Below are positions 9,179 through 17,370 of a stretch of DNA of 64,000 nt, piece after piece. The notes beneath the pieces were generated by a model. The model saw only the letters and a program-made list of their open reading frames with translations, ran no database searches and was not told where the DNA came from. Both the position numbers and the translations under genes were made by a program. The DNA is from Anaerocolumna sp. AGMB13020 (GTDB taxonomy: Bacteria > Bacillota > Clostridia > Lachnospirales > Lachnospiraceae): positions 248,001 through 312,000 of the forward strand of contig NZ_CP136910.1 of NCBI RefSeq assembly GCF_033100115.1, read 5' to 3'. The first letter of the stretch is position 1. Each line of letters opens with the position of its first letter.

Positions 9179-9661
9179 TTAGTCTGTCAGATCTGCAAAA
9201 ATCCCCTGTATAAACTCCATTAAGACAAAGGGTTCTACAACCATCTGGCATCCTCTTACTCCCGCACTGACAATTACAGCATCGAATAACTGTGCGGTTT
9301 CATCCATAAAGGTCGGGTATTTCTTCTTCATTCCAACTGGTGAACAACCGCCTCTTATATAACCGGTCAATCCCAGAAGATCCTTTTGAGGTACCAGCTC
9401 TATCTTCTTCTCCCCTGTTACAAGAGCAGCTTTTTTCAAATTTAGTTCCTCTTTTACCGGGATGCAGAACACATATACCTCTGCTTTTCCTTTTGCCACC
9501 AGAGTCTTAAAGACCTGCTCCGGAGGAACACCCAGCTGCGCAGCAACATGTTCACCGGATAGATTATTTTCATCAGGTTCATATTCATAGGTCTCATATG
9601 GAATACCCGCTTGTTCTAACAATCTTACTGCATTTGTTTTATTCTTCCCTGATTTGTTCAT
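9179..9661 (-). CDS. ybaK: YbaK/EbsC-type aminoacyl-tRNA deacylase
   Basis: 160 residues, typical of the family, covering the complete YbaK/prolyl-tRNA-synthetase-associated fold. Recognisable blocks are VFKTLVAKG, the conserved Lys-containing VKEELNLKKAA and the GYIRGGCSPVGMKKKYP loop. Family members hydrolyse Cys-tRNA(Pro), correcting mischarging by prolyl-tRNA synthetase. The start lies inside the end of the RNase G gene, a 23-base overlap in another frame, so translation is probably coupled. It is the last gene of the radical-SAM/RNase G operon, where clostridia more often carry rplU. Confidence 0.9.
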   Translation of the reverse strand: MNKSGKNKTNAVRLLEQAGIPYETYEYEPDENNLSGEHVAAQLGVPPEQVFKTLVAKGKAEVYVFCIPVKEELNLKKAALVTGEKKIELVPQKDLLGLTGYIRGGCSPVGMKKKYPTFMDETAQLFDAVIVSAGVRGCQMVVEPFVLMEFIQGIFADLTD

Positions 9662-10829
9662 AAAGAGGTTTGCGCACCTTCTTTCTTGTCACTTCCACCA
9701 GATTAAGCGCTGTCATATCCACTAACACAGTCTTTACCGGATCTTTCTTCAGATATTCAGCAAAAGTATGCATTAAATTACTTTTAGCACTTTTATCCTC
9801 CATATCAATAAAGTCCACAATGATAATTCCTGAAAGATTACGAAGTCTGATTTGTTTTGCAATTTCCTCCGCTGCTTCCAGGTTTAATTTCAAAAAGGTA
9901 TCCTGTACTTGCCTTTTACCATAAATCGCTTTCCCTGTATTCACATCTATGACAGTTAAAGCTTCTGTAGGCTCAATGATAATCGTACCTCCGGATTTTA
10001 ACCATACCTTTTTCCTGAGGGCATTTTCAAGCCCGGAATCTATACTGTATAGTTTCTTTAATGATAATAAGGGATCCTCATAAAATTTAAGTTTTGAGCT
10101 GTCTTCTTTCTGATAATGCTGCAAATAACCGGAGATCTCTTCATATAGATACTTGTCATCGGTAATAATCTCTGTCAGCGTTTCCGATAATCCGTCCCGT
10201 ATATCACAAAGATAACCTGGTAAGGTCTTATGGATCAGGGTAAGAGGTGTTTTGTACCTGGCATGTTCTAAGGTCCCGGCATATAGCTTTATAAGTGTCT
10301 GAGCTTCCAGTCTTAAGACTTCATCGTCAATGTTTACGGCATTTGTTCTTATAATAAAGCCGTAATCCTCGTGCCTGAACTCTTCCATAAGAGCCTTTAG
10401 GCGTTTTCTTTCATTTTCATCAACAATCTTACCGGAAATTCCAATAAGATTGTTGCCGTGGGTCAGTACCAGATATTTTCCAGAAAAGTTCAGGTTTGTT
10501 ATTGCCACCGGTGCTTTTGTTTTCACATCTGCCTTGGATATTTGAACCAGAACTTCATCATCAACCACCAGCTTATTGTTTTTCTTAGGATTGATAAAAA
10601 CAGGATTTTTAAGCTCCGCCAATGAAAGATAACACATTTTACCCTTTTCGTACTCTACAAAAGCAGCTGCGATATTCGCAACAATGTTCTTCACCTTACC
10701 AATATAGATGTTCCCGAGAATATTATCTTCCTTTATGCTAAAGGCATTAACCTGAATCATCTCTTTTTCATCATATAAACTAGAAAGAATTCTTTCCTCG
10801 TCTTTGGTAATCAACAGTTTATGCTTCAT
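9639..10829 (-). CDS. rng: Ribonuclease E/G family endoribonuclease, short form
   Basis: 396 residues. The S1 RNA-binding fold occupies about residues 35-115 (GNIYIGKVKNIVANIAAAF), followed by the RNase H-like and DNase I-like catalytic regions. Catalytic aspartates are visible in LTVIDVNTGKA (near residue 294) and IIIVDFIDMED (near 339). The protein stops at KKVRKPLYEQIREE, where RNase E and G normally continue with the CPxCxG zinc-link that joins dimers. It is therefore a truncated-length variant, though the frame looks intact. The gene is 1 base from the upstream DUF2344 gene, and likely processes rRNA and mRNA. Confidence 0.92.
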   Translation of the reverse strand: MKHKLLITKDEERILSSLYDEKEMIQVNAFSIKEDNILGNIYIGKVKNIVANIAAAFVEYEKGKMCYLSLAELKNPVFINPKKNNKLVVDDEVLVQISKADVKTKAPVAITNLNFSGKYLVLTHGNNLIGISGKIVDENERKRLKALMEEFRHEDYGFIIRTNAVNIDDEVLRLEAQTLIKLYAGTLEHARYKTPLTLIHKTLPGYLCDIRDGLSETLTEIITDDKYLYEEISGYLQHYQKEDSSKLKFYEDPLLSLKKLYSIDSGLENALRKKVWLKSGGTIIIEPTEALTVIDVNTGKAIYGKRQVQDTFLKLNLEAAEEIAKQIRLRNLSGIIIVDFIDMEDKSAKSNLMHTFAEYLKKDPVKTVLVDMTALNLVEVTRKKVRKPLYEQIREE

Positions 10830-10830
10830 T

Positions 10831-11583
10831 TTACACCTCTGATAAAGGAAGGAAGGATTTATCTTCTAAAGTACTTTCCTGGTACAATTCATATCGATGA
10901 ATCTGGAAAGCATATTCATTGAATTCTATTCCGGCAAAAGCAGAAAAGGCCTCAAAAATCAGTTCCGGTTTAAGGTTGTTGACGCTGCCGGAGGATAGTT
11001 TTAAATAAACCTTGACACCATTCTCATACCTTTCCGCCAGATCATTTGTATCAGATTGGCTGGCAAAGAATTCCTGGGGCGTATAACTGTAGGAATAAAT
11101 AAAAGGTCTTATGTCTGTTTCAATTTCACTTTTCTTTGTTTTTTTGAGTATTACGATTTCTTCATTTGCCATGAACTCGGTAAACTTCTGCCTGAATTCT
11201 TCCACTGACAGGTAATCATAACCATCCTTTAAGGAGACCAGATAATCAGCCGCTGCAACACTTGCCATTGCATTTTTAAAACCTTCCGGCAGCATAACCA
11301 TATCTGTTACTTTAATAAATTCGTTCATGGCTGCATTTAATTTATCCAATACCACGGATTTCTCCTCAAGGGTATTAAAGGATATGTCCACGTACTCAGA
11401 CTGGCTGGTCAGTCCTACTCCAAGGGGAGAAGCAAAGGACATGATCTGATGGGGATTAAACCCCTGCGAGTATTCAACATCTAGTTCCGCTCTTCTTACT
11501 GCTTTTTGAAAAAATCGCATAATATCCAGGTGACCAATAAACTTTACGGGACCTGTCTTTATAAATTTCATACGTACCATCAT
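10831..11583 (-). CDS. TIGR03936/DUF2344 family protein
   Basis: 250 residues matching the radical-SAM-linked DUF2344 family from its first residues (MVRMKFIKTGPVKFIGHLD, then ASPLGVGLTSQSEYVDI). In many clostridia it follows the TIGR03960 radical-SAM gene, and in some species the two are fused, so a shared task in RNA or ribosome modification is suspected but not shown. The start codon overlaps the upstream stop codon in an ATGA arrangement, implying translational coupling. The next gene (rng) begins 1 base after its stop. Confidence 0.9.
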   Translation of the reverse strand: MMVRMKFIKTGPVKFIGHLDIMRFFQKAVRRAELDVEYSQGFNPHQIMSFASPLGVGLTSQSEYVDISFNTLEEKSVVLDKLNAAMNEFIKVTDMVMLPEGFKNAMASVAAADYLVSLKDGYDYLSVEEFRQKFTEFMANEEIVILKKTKKSEIETDIRPFIYSYSYTPQEFFASQSDTNDLAERYENGVKVYLKLSSGSVNNLKPELIFEAFSAFAGIEFNEYAFQIHRYELYQESTLEDKSFLPLSEV

Positions 11584-13463
11584 TTTGCACTTACCTCCTG
11601 CTCTCTTGTTTCAAAGCAGATACCGCCGCCAAAAACGGTAGCTCCGCAAGCAGAACAAGCCATTTTACAGTTGGGAGTAAGCTTTGCCTCTTTTGCCTGT
11701 TTGTACTCTCTGGCAAGGAACGCCTTGGTAATACCGGCATCAATAAAATCCCAGGGCAGTATTTCATCTATTTCTCTTTCTCTGCAGGTATAGAAGTCAA
11801 TATCGATTCCGGTATCAGCGAAGGCTTTTTCCCATTTGTCATTGTCATAGAATTCTGACCAGGAATCAAAGAGACAGCCTTCTTTATATGCTGCCAGTAA
11901 TGCCTGTCCGACTCTTCTGTCACCTCTGGCGAATACACCTTCCAATACGCTTAATTCTGCTTCGTGCCAATTGTATTTGATACTTTTCTTGTTTAATTGT
12001 TCATTGAACTTGGAACGCAGGAAATGCTGTTTGCTTAAGTATTCCTTTGCAGTGTCCATTCTTGACCACTGAAAGGGAGTAAAGGGTTTTGGTACAAAGA
12101 AAGAAGTACTGGCAGTAATTCCAATCTTACCATTTCTCTGCTCCTTTGGAAGGGTGTAATATTCTCTTGCGATCTTATCGGAAAGAATAGCAATTCCTTC
12201 AATATCCTCTTCATTCTCCGTGGGCAGACCAAGCATAAAATACAATTTCACTCTGTTCCAGCCACCTTTAAAGGCTTCCATGGCACCGTTTAATATGGTT
12301 TCTTCTGTAAGTCCCTTATTGATAACATCTCTCAGTCTCTGTGAGCCAGCTTCCGGGGCAAAGGTCAAAGAGCTTTTCTTAACGTCCTGTACTTTGCTCA
12401 TGACATCCAGCGCAAAAGCATCAATACGGAGGGAGGGTAAAGAAATGTTCACTTTTTGCTTGCCACATTCTTCGATGAGGAAATACACCAGTTCCTGTAA
12501 GCCTGAAAAGTCACTGGAGCTTAAGGAGCTTAAGGAAATTTCTTCATGGCCGGTAGCTTTGAGCATTTCCGTGGCATACTCTTTTAAGAAATCCATACTG
12601 CGTTCTCTTACCGGACGATACACCATACCAGCCTGGCAGAAACGGCAGCCTCTGATACAGCCTCTTTGAATTTCCAGTACCACTCTGTCCTGGGTAGCTC
12701 TGATATAGGGAACCAGGGGTTTCTTGGGATAATAGGTGTTCTCAAGTTTCATTTCGACCTGCTTTTTGATCTTATCTTTTGCATGGTCATTATTTTTATT
12801 AAACCTTTCAATGGTTCCGTCTTCTTTGTAAGTTACATCATACAAAGAGGGTACATAGATTCCTTCAATCTGAGCAACCTTCTCCAGATACTCCTTACGG
12901 CTTCCGCCCTGCTGTTTATGCTCCTTGTAAAGGTCTAAGAGCTGGTCATAAACAGTCTCACCCTCACCGATATAAAAGAAATCAAAGAAATCTGCAAGAG
13001 GTTCGGGATTATAGGTACAGGGACCACCGCCTAATACAAAAGGATCCTCTTCCGTTCGGTCTTTTGCCAGTAATGGTATACCGGACAGATCCAGAATCTG
13101 CAAAACATTGGTATAACACATTTCATATTGGAGCGTTATACCCAGGAAATCAAATTTCTTAATCGGCTCCTGTGATTCCAATGCAAACAGAGGAATCTTC
13201 TTCTCTCTCATGATCTTGTCCAGATCAGGCCAGGGTGAGTATACCCTCTCGCAATAAGTATCTTCCCTGCGGTTAAACATATCATATAGAATCTGTATAC
13301 CGAGGTGAGACATTCCGATTTCATAAACATCGGGAAAACACATACAGAATCTGATATCAACTGCATTTGTATCTTTTACGACCATATTCGTTTCATTGCC
13401 GATGTATCTGGCAGGCTTGTCTATGGTCATTAGAATTTCATCTGATAAAGCCAGTTTTTTCAT
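11580..13463 (-). CDS. TIGR03960 family B12-binding-like radical SAM protein
   Basis: 627 residues from the ATG preceded by GGAG at 7 bases and beginning MKKLALSDEILMTIDKPARY, the usual start of this family. An open frame extends 62 codons further but does not resemble the family. The N-terminus carries a B12-binding-like domain (DVYEIGMSHLGIQILYDMFN, LGGGPCTYNPEPLADFFDFF). The radical-SAM cluster motif GCIRGCRFCQAG gives CxxxCxxC near residues 268-275, and a C-terminal domain ends in a Cys pair (CKMACSACG). The substrate is unknown. It heads an operon with TIGR03936, rng and ybaK, and its start overlaps the stop of a 9-codon upstream frame. Confidence 0.92.
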   Translation of the reverse strand: MKKLALSDEILMTIDKPARYIGNETNMVVKDTNAVDIRFCMCFPDVYEIGMSHLGIQILYDMFNRREDTYCERVYSPWPDLDKIMREKKIPLFALESQEPIKKFDFLGITLQYEMCYTNVLQILDLSGIPLLAKDRTEEDPFVLGGGPCTYNPEPLADFFDFFYIGEGETVYDQLLDLYKEHKQQGGSRKEYLEKVAQIEGIYVPSLYDVTYKEDGTIERFNKNNDHAKDKIKKQVEMKLENTYYPKKPLVPYIRATQDRVVLEIQRGCIRGCRFCQAGMVYRPVRERSMDFLKEYATEMLKATGHEEISLSSLSSSDFSGLQELVYFLIEECGKQKVNISLPSLRIDAFALDVMSKVQDVKKSSLTFAPEAGSQRLRDVINKGLTEETILNGAMEAFKGGWNRVKLYFMLGLPTENEEDIEGIAILSDKIAREYYTLPKEQRNGKIGITASTSFFVPKPFTPFQWSRMDTAKEYLSKQHFLRSKFNEQLNKKSIKYNWHEAELSVLEGVFARGDRRVGQALLAAYKEGCLFDSWSEFYDNDKWEKAFADTGIDIDFYTCREREIDEILPWDFIDAGITKAFLAREYKQAKEAKLTPNCKMACSACGATVFGGGICFETREQEVSAK

Positions 13464-13489
13464 TTTTTTCTCCATTCCTTTACATGCAT
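13460..13489 (-). CDS. Possible 9-codon leader peptide MHVKEWRKK
   Basis: An ATG with a near-perfect CGGAGG 5 bases upstream opens a frame of nine codons. Its TGA overlaps the ATG of the radical-SAM gene (ATGA). The spacing and overlap suggest ribosomes may load here and re-initiate on the main gene. The frame is too short for statistical support, so this is a hypothesis from layout only. Confidence 0.4.
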   Translation of the reverse strand: MHVKEWRKK

Positions 13490-13732
13490 TTTGTGCCTCC
13501 GAATTTGTGCCGGGATTTCGCAGTCCACAAATCAGCGGTTGAATTTGTAAGTAATCAACCTTACACCTACTGCATATCGCTGGTATACCAGCAACACTGC
13601 CATAAATAATAAGAGCGAAAGAACTTAAACGCGGCAGCCTCTCAATCATAAATTTTCATTCACTCTTTTCTTAGAAAAACACATTGGTTTACATAATATA
13701 ATTATGTGAATCAATGTGCCGTATATAGCTTA
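13490..13732 (-). promoter_or_regulatory. Long untranslated leader of the radical-SAM/rng operon
   Basis: About 240 bases separate the predicted transcription start from the first plausible start codon. The leader opens with the hairpin at 13680-13718 and contains a perfect 14-base palindrome GCTGGTATACCAGC at 13579-13592. It matches no riboswitch class I can recall. An open frame runs through part of it, continuous with the main gene, but without a usable start. Confidence 0.5.
13680..13718 (-). terminator. Hairpin with T-run at the start of the leader (possible attenuator)
   Basis: CACATTGATTCACATAAT pairs with ATTATGTAAACCAATGTG (16 of 18 positions) around a three-base loop. TTTTTC follows on the minus strand. 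It lies downstream of a good promoter (13739-13767) and upstream of the radical-SAM gene, so it could terminate early transcripts. It could also be a second terminator of the upstream gene. Confidence 0.6.
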
Positions 13733-13738
13733 CAAACC

Positions 13739-13767
13739 ATTATAGACTATGGCTTATAAAAATACAA
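13739..13767 (-). promoter_or_regulatory. Promoter of the radical-SAM/rng operon
   Basis: TTGTAT and TATAAT are separated by 17 bases on the minus strand, with a start expected near 13732. It sits between the terminator at 13786-13829 and the leader hairpin. Confidence 0.7.
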
Positions 13768-13785
13768 TCTATTTTAACGCTGATA

Positions 13786-13829
13786 AAAAGGAAAGACAGC
13801 TTCAACTACCTCCAGCTGTCTTTCCTTTT
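13786..13829 (-). terminator. Strong intrinsic terminator after the 129-residue membrane protein gene
   Basis: AAAGGAAAGACAGCT and AGCTGTCTTTCCTTT form a perfect stem. The tail is TTTTTATC on the minus strand, directly downstream of the stop at 13841. It insulates the radical-SAM operon from upstream transcription. Confidence 0.88.
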
Positions 13830-13840
13830 ACACAAGTAAT

Positions 13841-14230
13841 TTATTGCTTTAATTTATCCAGGAAAGTGACAAAGAAATTCTGTGCCTCTTCCACACCGAC
13901 ATTATCAGAAACCAGTTCTTCGATTTGTTTAACATTTACTTCTTTGATACTAAGATTAAACTGATCCATAAGAATTACGGTCAGAAACAATAAACATGCG
14001 CATATCAGACGAACCAGGAAGAGTTTCATATTAACAGTCTGTCCGGGCCTGTCGGTTGGTATGTCAGCTCCAGCCGGATAGAATTCTTCCCGCATCAGTT
14101 TTTCTTTGTTCTTATATGCCGTATGTACTTTTCCATTTAAGTTCCCGGACTGATTTCTTGAGCAACTTTCTCTTGCTAATTTTATGTACTCCGCTCTGTT
14201 AGGAATCATAAATTCTTCCTGTTTATCCAT
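13841..14230 (-). CDS. Hypothetical single-pass membrane protein
   Basis: 129 residues from the second ATG, which has AGAGAGG about 8 bases upstream; an ATG six codons earlier is possible. A hydrophilic N-terminal half of about 65 residues is rich in Lys and Arg. One membrane segment follows (MKLFLVRLICACLLFLTVIL, near 68-87), then a 40-residue extracytoplasmic tail. The shape, a cytoplasmic tail with one anchor, recalls small sporulation or division accessory proteins, but I recognise no family. It appears monocistronic with its own terminator. Confidence 0.55.
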   Translation of the reverse strand: MDKQEEFMIPNRAEYIKLARESCSRNQSGNLNGKVHTAYKNKEKLMREEFYPAGADIPTDRPGQTVNMKLFLVRLICACLLFLTVILMDQFNLSIKEVNVKQIEELVSDNVGVEEAQNFFVTFLDKLKQ

Positions 14231-14495
14231 ATCCTCATCCTCTCTCATAAGAATGCCATACCACTTTTTAGGGCTAGTACAGCGTTTTCTGTCCAGTTAT
14301 CAGGCAGCCGCTGTTAGAGTTGATTCAGCCTAGAACATTGTATTCCTACTATTGGTTATATTAGAACCAGAAATATCTATTTTATTAAATTTAATTAATT
14401 CTATTTTGTTTCAGGTTTTGTATAATAAAAGTTTCTAATCATTATTTTACCTAGAACTTCTATCGGTAAACCTGGAATTTTTAGAATTTTATCTA

Positions 14496-14524
14496 TTGCC
14501 TGTAACAGGGTTTTCTGATATAGT
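14496..14524 (+). promoter_or_regulatory. Promoter of the THF riboswitch-folT transcript
   Basis: TTGCCT and TATAGT are 17 bases apart, placing the start about 15 bases before the riboswitch stem. Confidence 0.75.
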
Positions 14525-14546
14525 ATTTTCAAGTCAAAAACGAATA

Positions 14547-14647
14547 TAGCAGAGTAGGATTTCGTGCGTTAAGTGTCATCGGAACGGGGAGTTGTCCGGT
14601 GGACGAAAAGGTAAAACTTGCGGTACGAAATTCGCATCCCGCTGCTA
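14547..14647 (+). promoter_or_regulatory. Tetrahydrofolate (THF) riboswitch
   Basis: The outer stem TAGCAG/CTGCTA encloses the conserved blocks of the THF-I class: GAGTAGG, TGCGTTAAGTG, GGGGAGTTG, a GACGAAAAGG segment, TGCGGTACGAAATTCGCATC and CCCGC. The class is known to sit before folT and folate genes and to reduce expression when reduced folates are plentiful. Here folT begins 68 bases downstream. No obvious terminator lies in between, so control at translation initiation is likely. Confidence 0.92.
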
Positions 14648-14714
14648 CATGACAGGTTCTGCCTTCTCAATGTAGCATAAGTTTTTGCAACAATTAGGAA
14701 AAGGAGGTAGTACT

Positions 14715-15269
14715 ATGTTCATTTTTAAGACATTGAAAGAATCTTCACAGGAACTCAAGAAGCTGAATACTCTGATAACCTGCTCTTTACTGCTGGCTAT
14801 TTGTGTTGTTCTAGGACTTTTAGGAACCGTTATGTTAGGCCAGTTTATACGTATCAGCTTCAATTATTTGCCCATAGCCTTAGGCAGTATGTTATTTGGT
14901 CCTGTTGCGGGAAGCATCTTAGGTGCATTAAGTGATATACTTAATTACATTCTGGCACCAAAGGGCCCTTTTTATCCCGGTTTTACCATTAATGCTGTTA
15001 TTACCGGATTGATTTATGGTTTTGGTTTCTACCGTAAAAGGATCACAATTAAAAGGATTGCATTAATCAAAGCAATACTGGTAATTTTCGTTGATATTCT
15101 GTTAAGTACTTATTGGCTGTCGGACCTTTACGGTCAGGCATTTCTTGTGCTCTTACCCATGAGAGCGTTAAAGAGTATCATCATGCTCCCCATAGATGTT
15201 GCCATGCTTTATTTTGTTCTTACAAGATTACCTGCATTATTAAAGATTAACCGAAAAGAAAGCTTATAA
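14715..15269 (+). CDS. folT: Folate-specific ECF transporter substrate-binding subunit FolT
   Basis: 184 residues from the ATG that follows AAAGGAGGT; an earlier in-frame ATG 30 bases upstream is ignored. It has about six hydrophobic segments typical of ECF S components. The motif RISFNYLPIALGSMLFGPVA followed by GALSDILNY fits FolT. The protein binds folates in the membrane and works with the shared energising module (EcfA, EcfA' and EcfT), which is not in this window. The THF riboswitch directly upstream strongly supports the substrate. Confidence 0.93.
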   Translation: MFIFKTLKESSQELKKLNTLITCSLLLAICVVLGLLGTVMLGQFIRISFNYLPIALGSMLFGPVAGSILGALSDILNYILAPKGPFYPGFTINAVITGLIYGFGFYRKRITIKRIALIKAILVIFVDILLSTYWLSDLYGQAFLVLLPMRALKSIIMLPIDVAMLYFVLTRLPALLKINRKESL

Positions 15270-15281
15270 CATTTAATACGA

Positions 15282-15320
15282 AAAGACCGCGAAATCCATA
15301 TACTGGCTGACGCGGTCTTT
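15282..15320. terminator. Bidirectional terminator between folT and the GH43 gene
   Basis: AAAGACCGCG and CGCGGTCTTT form a perfect 10-base stem with a 19-base loop between two convergent genes. The A/T flanks on both sides give weak T tails in each direction. Confidence 0.75.
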
Positions 15321-15338
15321 CTTGTATGATAGAATATT

Positions 15339-17150
15339 TTATTTTGTAACTTTTACCGGTTTCATAAAGCCCTCTTCATTGAACTCCAGTCTGTCAAGGC
15401 AGGTCTCTCTATTATATCCCTCTTCACCCACATGCTGTCCAAGTGGTGTGCAGAATCTGTGATATGCTATAAGGTATTCATCTTTGTCCGGTTCTTTAAA
15501 GATGATATGATGACCGGTTCCCAAGATACCTTTATCGGGTTCCTTTGTGAGAATTGGATATTTATATTCAATTGGCCCATAAATGCTCGTGGACACACCA
15601 TAATTTACATGATAGTTTTCACTTCCTGTATCATCACAGGACCAGGTGAAATGATAAATTCCGTTTCTCTTAACTGCCATAATGGCTTCCCTGAAATCGT
15701 ATGCACCTTCCAGTTTCTTTATGGTTCCAGGTACCAGGCTTATCATATCTTCGTTGAGTTGTACGATGACAGCATCGCCATTTCCTAAAAGAAGGTAAGC
15801 ACTGCCGTCCTCCTCTGTAAAAATAGAAGGATCGATGGTCTGACCAATTGCTATATTTTCCGTCGCCAATACTTCTGGTGTAATCAAAGGCTCTGGCTGT
15901 GCAGTAAAGGGTCCTGCTGGATGACTTGCAACAGCAACGCCGATACAGGATACATTATCCGTTCTTTTGGCGCAGAAATAATAATAGTATTTCCCGTTTT
16001 TTTCTGCTATGGCTGGTGCCCAGGCACTTCCAATAGCCCAGGGAACCTGCTCTGAGGCAACGTCTACAATTACACCCTCATCCCTCCAGTTAATCTTATC
16101 AATGGATGAAAAAACATTGAATTTCGTTCCTGACCACCCGGTAAAGCCATCACTGGTAGGATAAAGATAATAGGTATCACAAACTTTAAGCATGTCCGGA
16201 TCAGCGTATAATCCCTCCAATACCGGGTTGGCATAGTCATAAGTCCTTAAAAGCTGTTCATATTCTTCTGCTGTCAGATTCAAAATGGAACCATGCCTTT
16301 TCTTATTAGCACCCATATGATATTCTTCTGCTTTTAGAGTTCTGAACTCTCCCTTTGAAAAGTCCTTGGTAAATAAAGGCATATAACCACCATCGGTAGC
16401 AAACTGATCAACCATCAGACACCATTCGTCCGAGCCGTTAATCGGAAAAGCCGCAGGACCTTCCACACCAAAGATATTATCAAGAGCTTCTGAAGCAACG
16501 GGTGTAAAAGGGCCATTGATTAAATCCGGACACTTATCCATGGTTATGTTCTTGGTAGTCTCATCTTTTGATATACGGTAATAATATTCCTTGTCTTTGA
16601 TAATTGTGGTATCGATTACATGATTGTCTTTTTCAATGTATTTCACTGCTTTTGTAAAGACTTTGAAATCTTTTGTAAAGGAACAGTATATTCTTTGTTT
16701 TGCCTTCTCTTCTCCCGCTTCTTTTACCATGGAAGCCCAGAATACAAGATATTCTCCGGTCTTATCATTGTAAATTGCTTCCGGTGCCCATACACAGCCG
16801 GCTTCCGGTAATCCTACTTCCACCATACGCGGCTCGGCCCAGTTAACAAGGTCTTCTGATTCCCATATCACGATGTTTCTGCTGCCGGAATACTGGGCAA
16901 CATCCCAGCCCTTACCGTTTGCTATTCTAAGATCTGTTGCGATAATATAGTATTTGTCTCCCGTTGCAGAACGAATTATAAAAGGATCTCTTACACCTTT
17001 TTCACCTGCTTTTGAAGATAGTACCGGTCTGTTCCTATTCAAATCTTTCCAGTGCAAACCGTCTTCACTGATAGAAAAATATATCTGTTCCCCATTTTCA
17101 TGCTCTCCTGTAAAATGAACGAACAGGTAGCCTTTGTATGCCTTTTCCAT
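15339..17150 (-). CDS. Two-domain GH43-type glycosidase, cytoplasmic
   Basis: 603 residues from the ATG with AGAGG upstream; the longer frame begins within the leader hairpins. There is no signal peptide. The first half (to about 300) is a five-bladed propeller-type domain with GVRDPFIIR and WAPEAIYND. The second half (about 310-600) is another with LEGLYADPDMLKV, GSAWAPAIAEKNGKYYYYFC and IDPSIFTEEDGSAYLLLGN. The paired acidic residues of GH43 (Asp base, Asp, Glu) seem present in the second half and less clearly in the first. GH43 enzymes release arabinose or xylose from hemicellulose oligomers. Intracellular location suggests action on imported oligosaccharides. Confidence 0.88.
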   Translation of the reverse strand: MEKAYKGYLFVHFTGEHENGEQIYFSISEDGLHWKDLNRNRPVLSSKAGEKGVRDPFIIRSATGDKYYIIATDLRIANGKGWDVAQYSGSRNIVIWESEDLVNWAEPRMVEVGLPEAGCVWAPEAIYNDKTGEYLVFWASMVKEAGEEKAKQRIYCSFTKDFKVFTKAVKYIEKDNHVIDTTIIKDKEYYYRISKDETTKNITMDKCPDLINGPFTPVASEALDNIFGVEGPAAFPINGSDEWCLMVDQFATDGGYMPLFTKDFSKGEFRTLKAEEYHMGANKKRHGSILNLTAEEYEQLLRTYDYANPVLEGLYADPDMLKVCDTYYLYPTSDGFTGWSGTKFNVFSSIDKINWRDEGVIVDVASEQVPWAIGSAWAPAIAEKNGKYYYYFCAKRTDNVSCIGVAVASHPAGPFTAQPEPLITPEVLATENIAIGQTIDPSIFTEEDGSAYLLLGNGDAVIVQLNEDMISLVPGTIKKLEGAYDFREAIMAVKRNGIYHFTWSCDDTGSENYHVNYGVSTSIYGPIEYKYPILTKEPDKGILGTGHHIIFKEPDKDEYLIAYHRFCTPLGQHVGEEGYNRETCLDRLEFNEEGFMKPVKVTK

Positions 17151-17186
17151 TTTAACCTCTATTCTTGCGCACGCTCTTTGCGAAAC

Positions 17187-17240
17187 CAAGTTTGTGGTGC
17201 GCAAGCACAAACTTGCGGTTGAAAAATTTATTTTTCAACC
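17187..17240 (-). promoter_or_regulatory. Paired-hairpin leader element before the GH43 gene
   Basis: Two perfect hairpins stand side by side in the GH43 leader. CAAGTTTGTG/CACAAACTTG spans 17187-17215 and GGTTGAAAAA/TTTTTCAACC spans 17217-17240. Upstream on the transcript lie a GCGCG/CGCGC-type stem and another AGTTGAAAAAGCAA stretch (about 17247-17284). The arrangement resembles the leaders at 27392-27456 and 51061-51125. Confidence 0.6.
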
Positions 17241-17370
17241 TATCCTCCATTCGCGCCTTCGCGCACAGATTTGCTTTTTCAACTCATCACCCTATCACAA
17301 TAGTTGGATGCATAATTGGTATGTTTTCATTGGAATGCTATTATGTCTAAATTACTTTACATATAAATAA

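Noticed and set aside
13464..13649. A 62-codon upstream extension of the radical-SAM protein
   Set aside because: The family starts at MKKLALSDEI, a GGAG signal precedes that ATG, and the extension falls in the leader with hairpin and palindrome.
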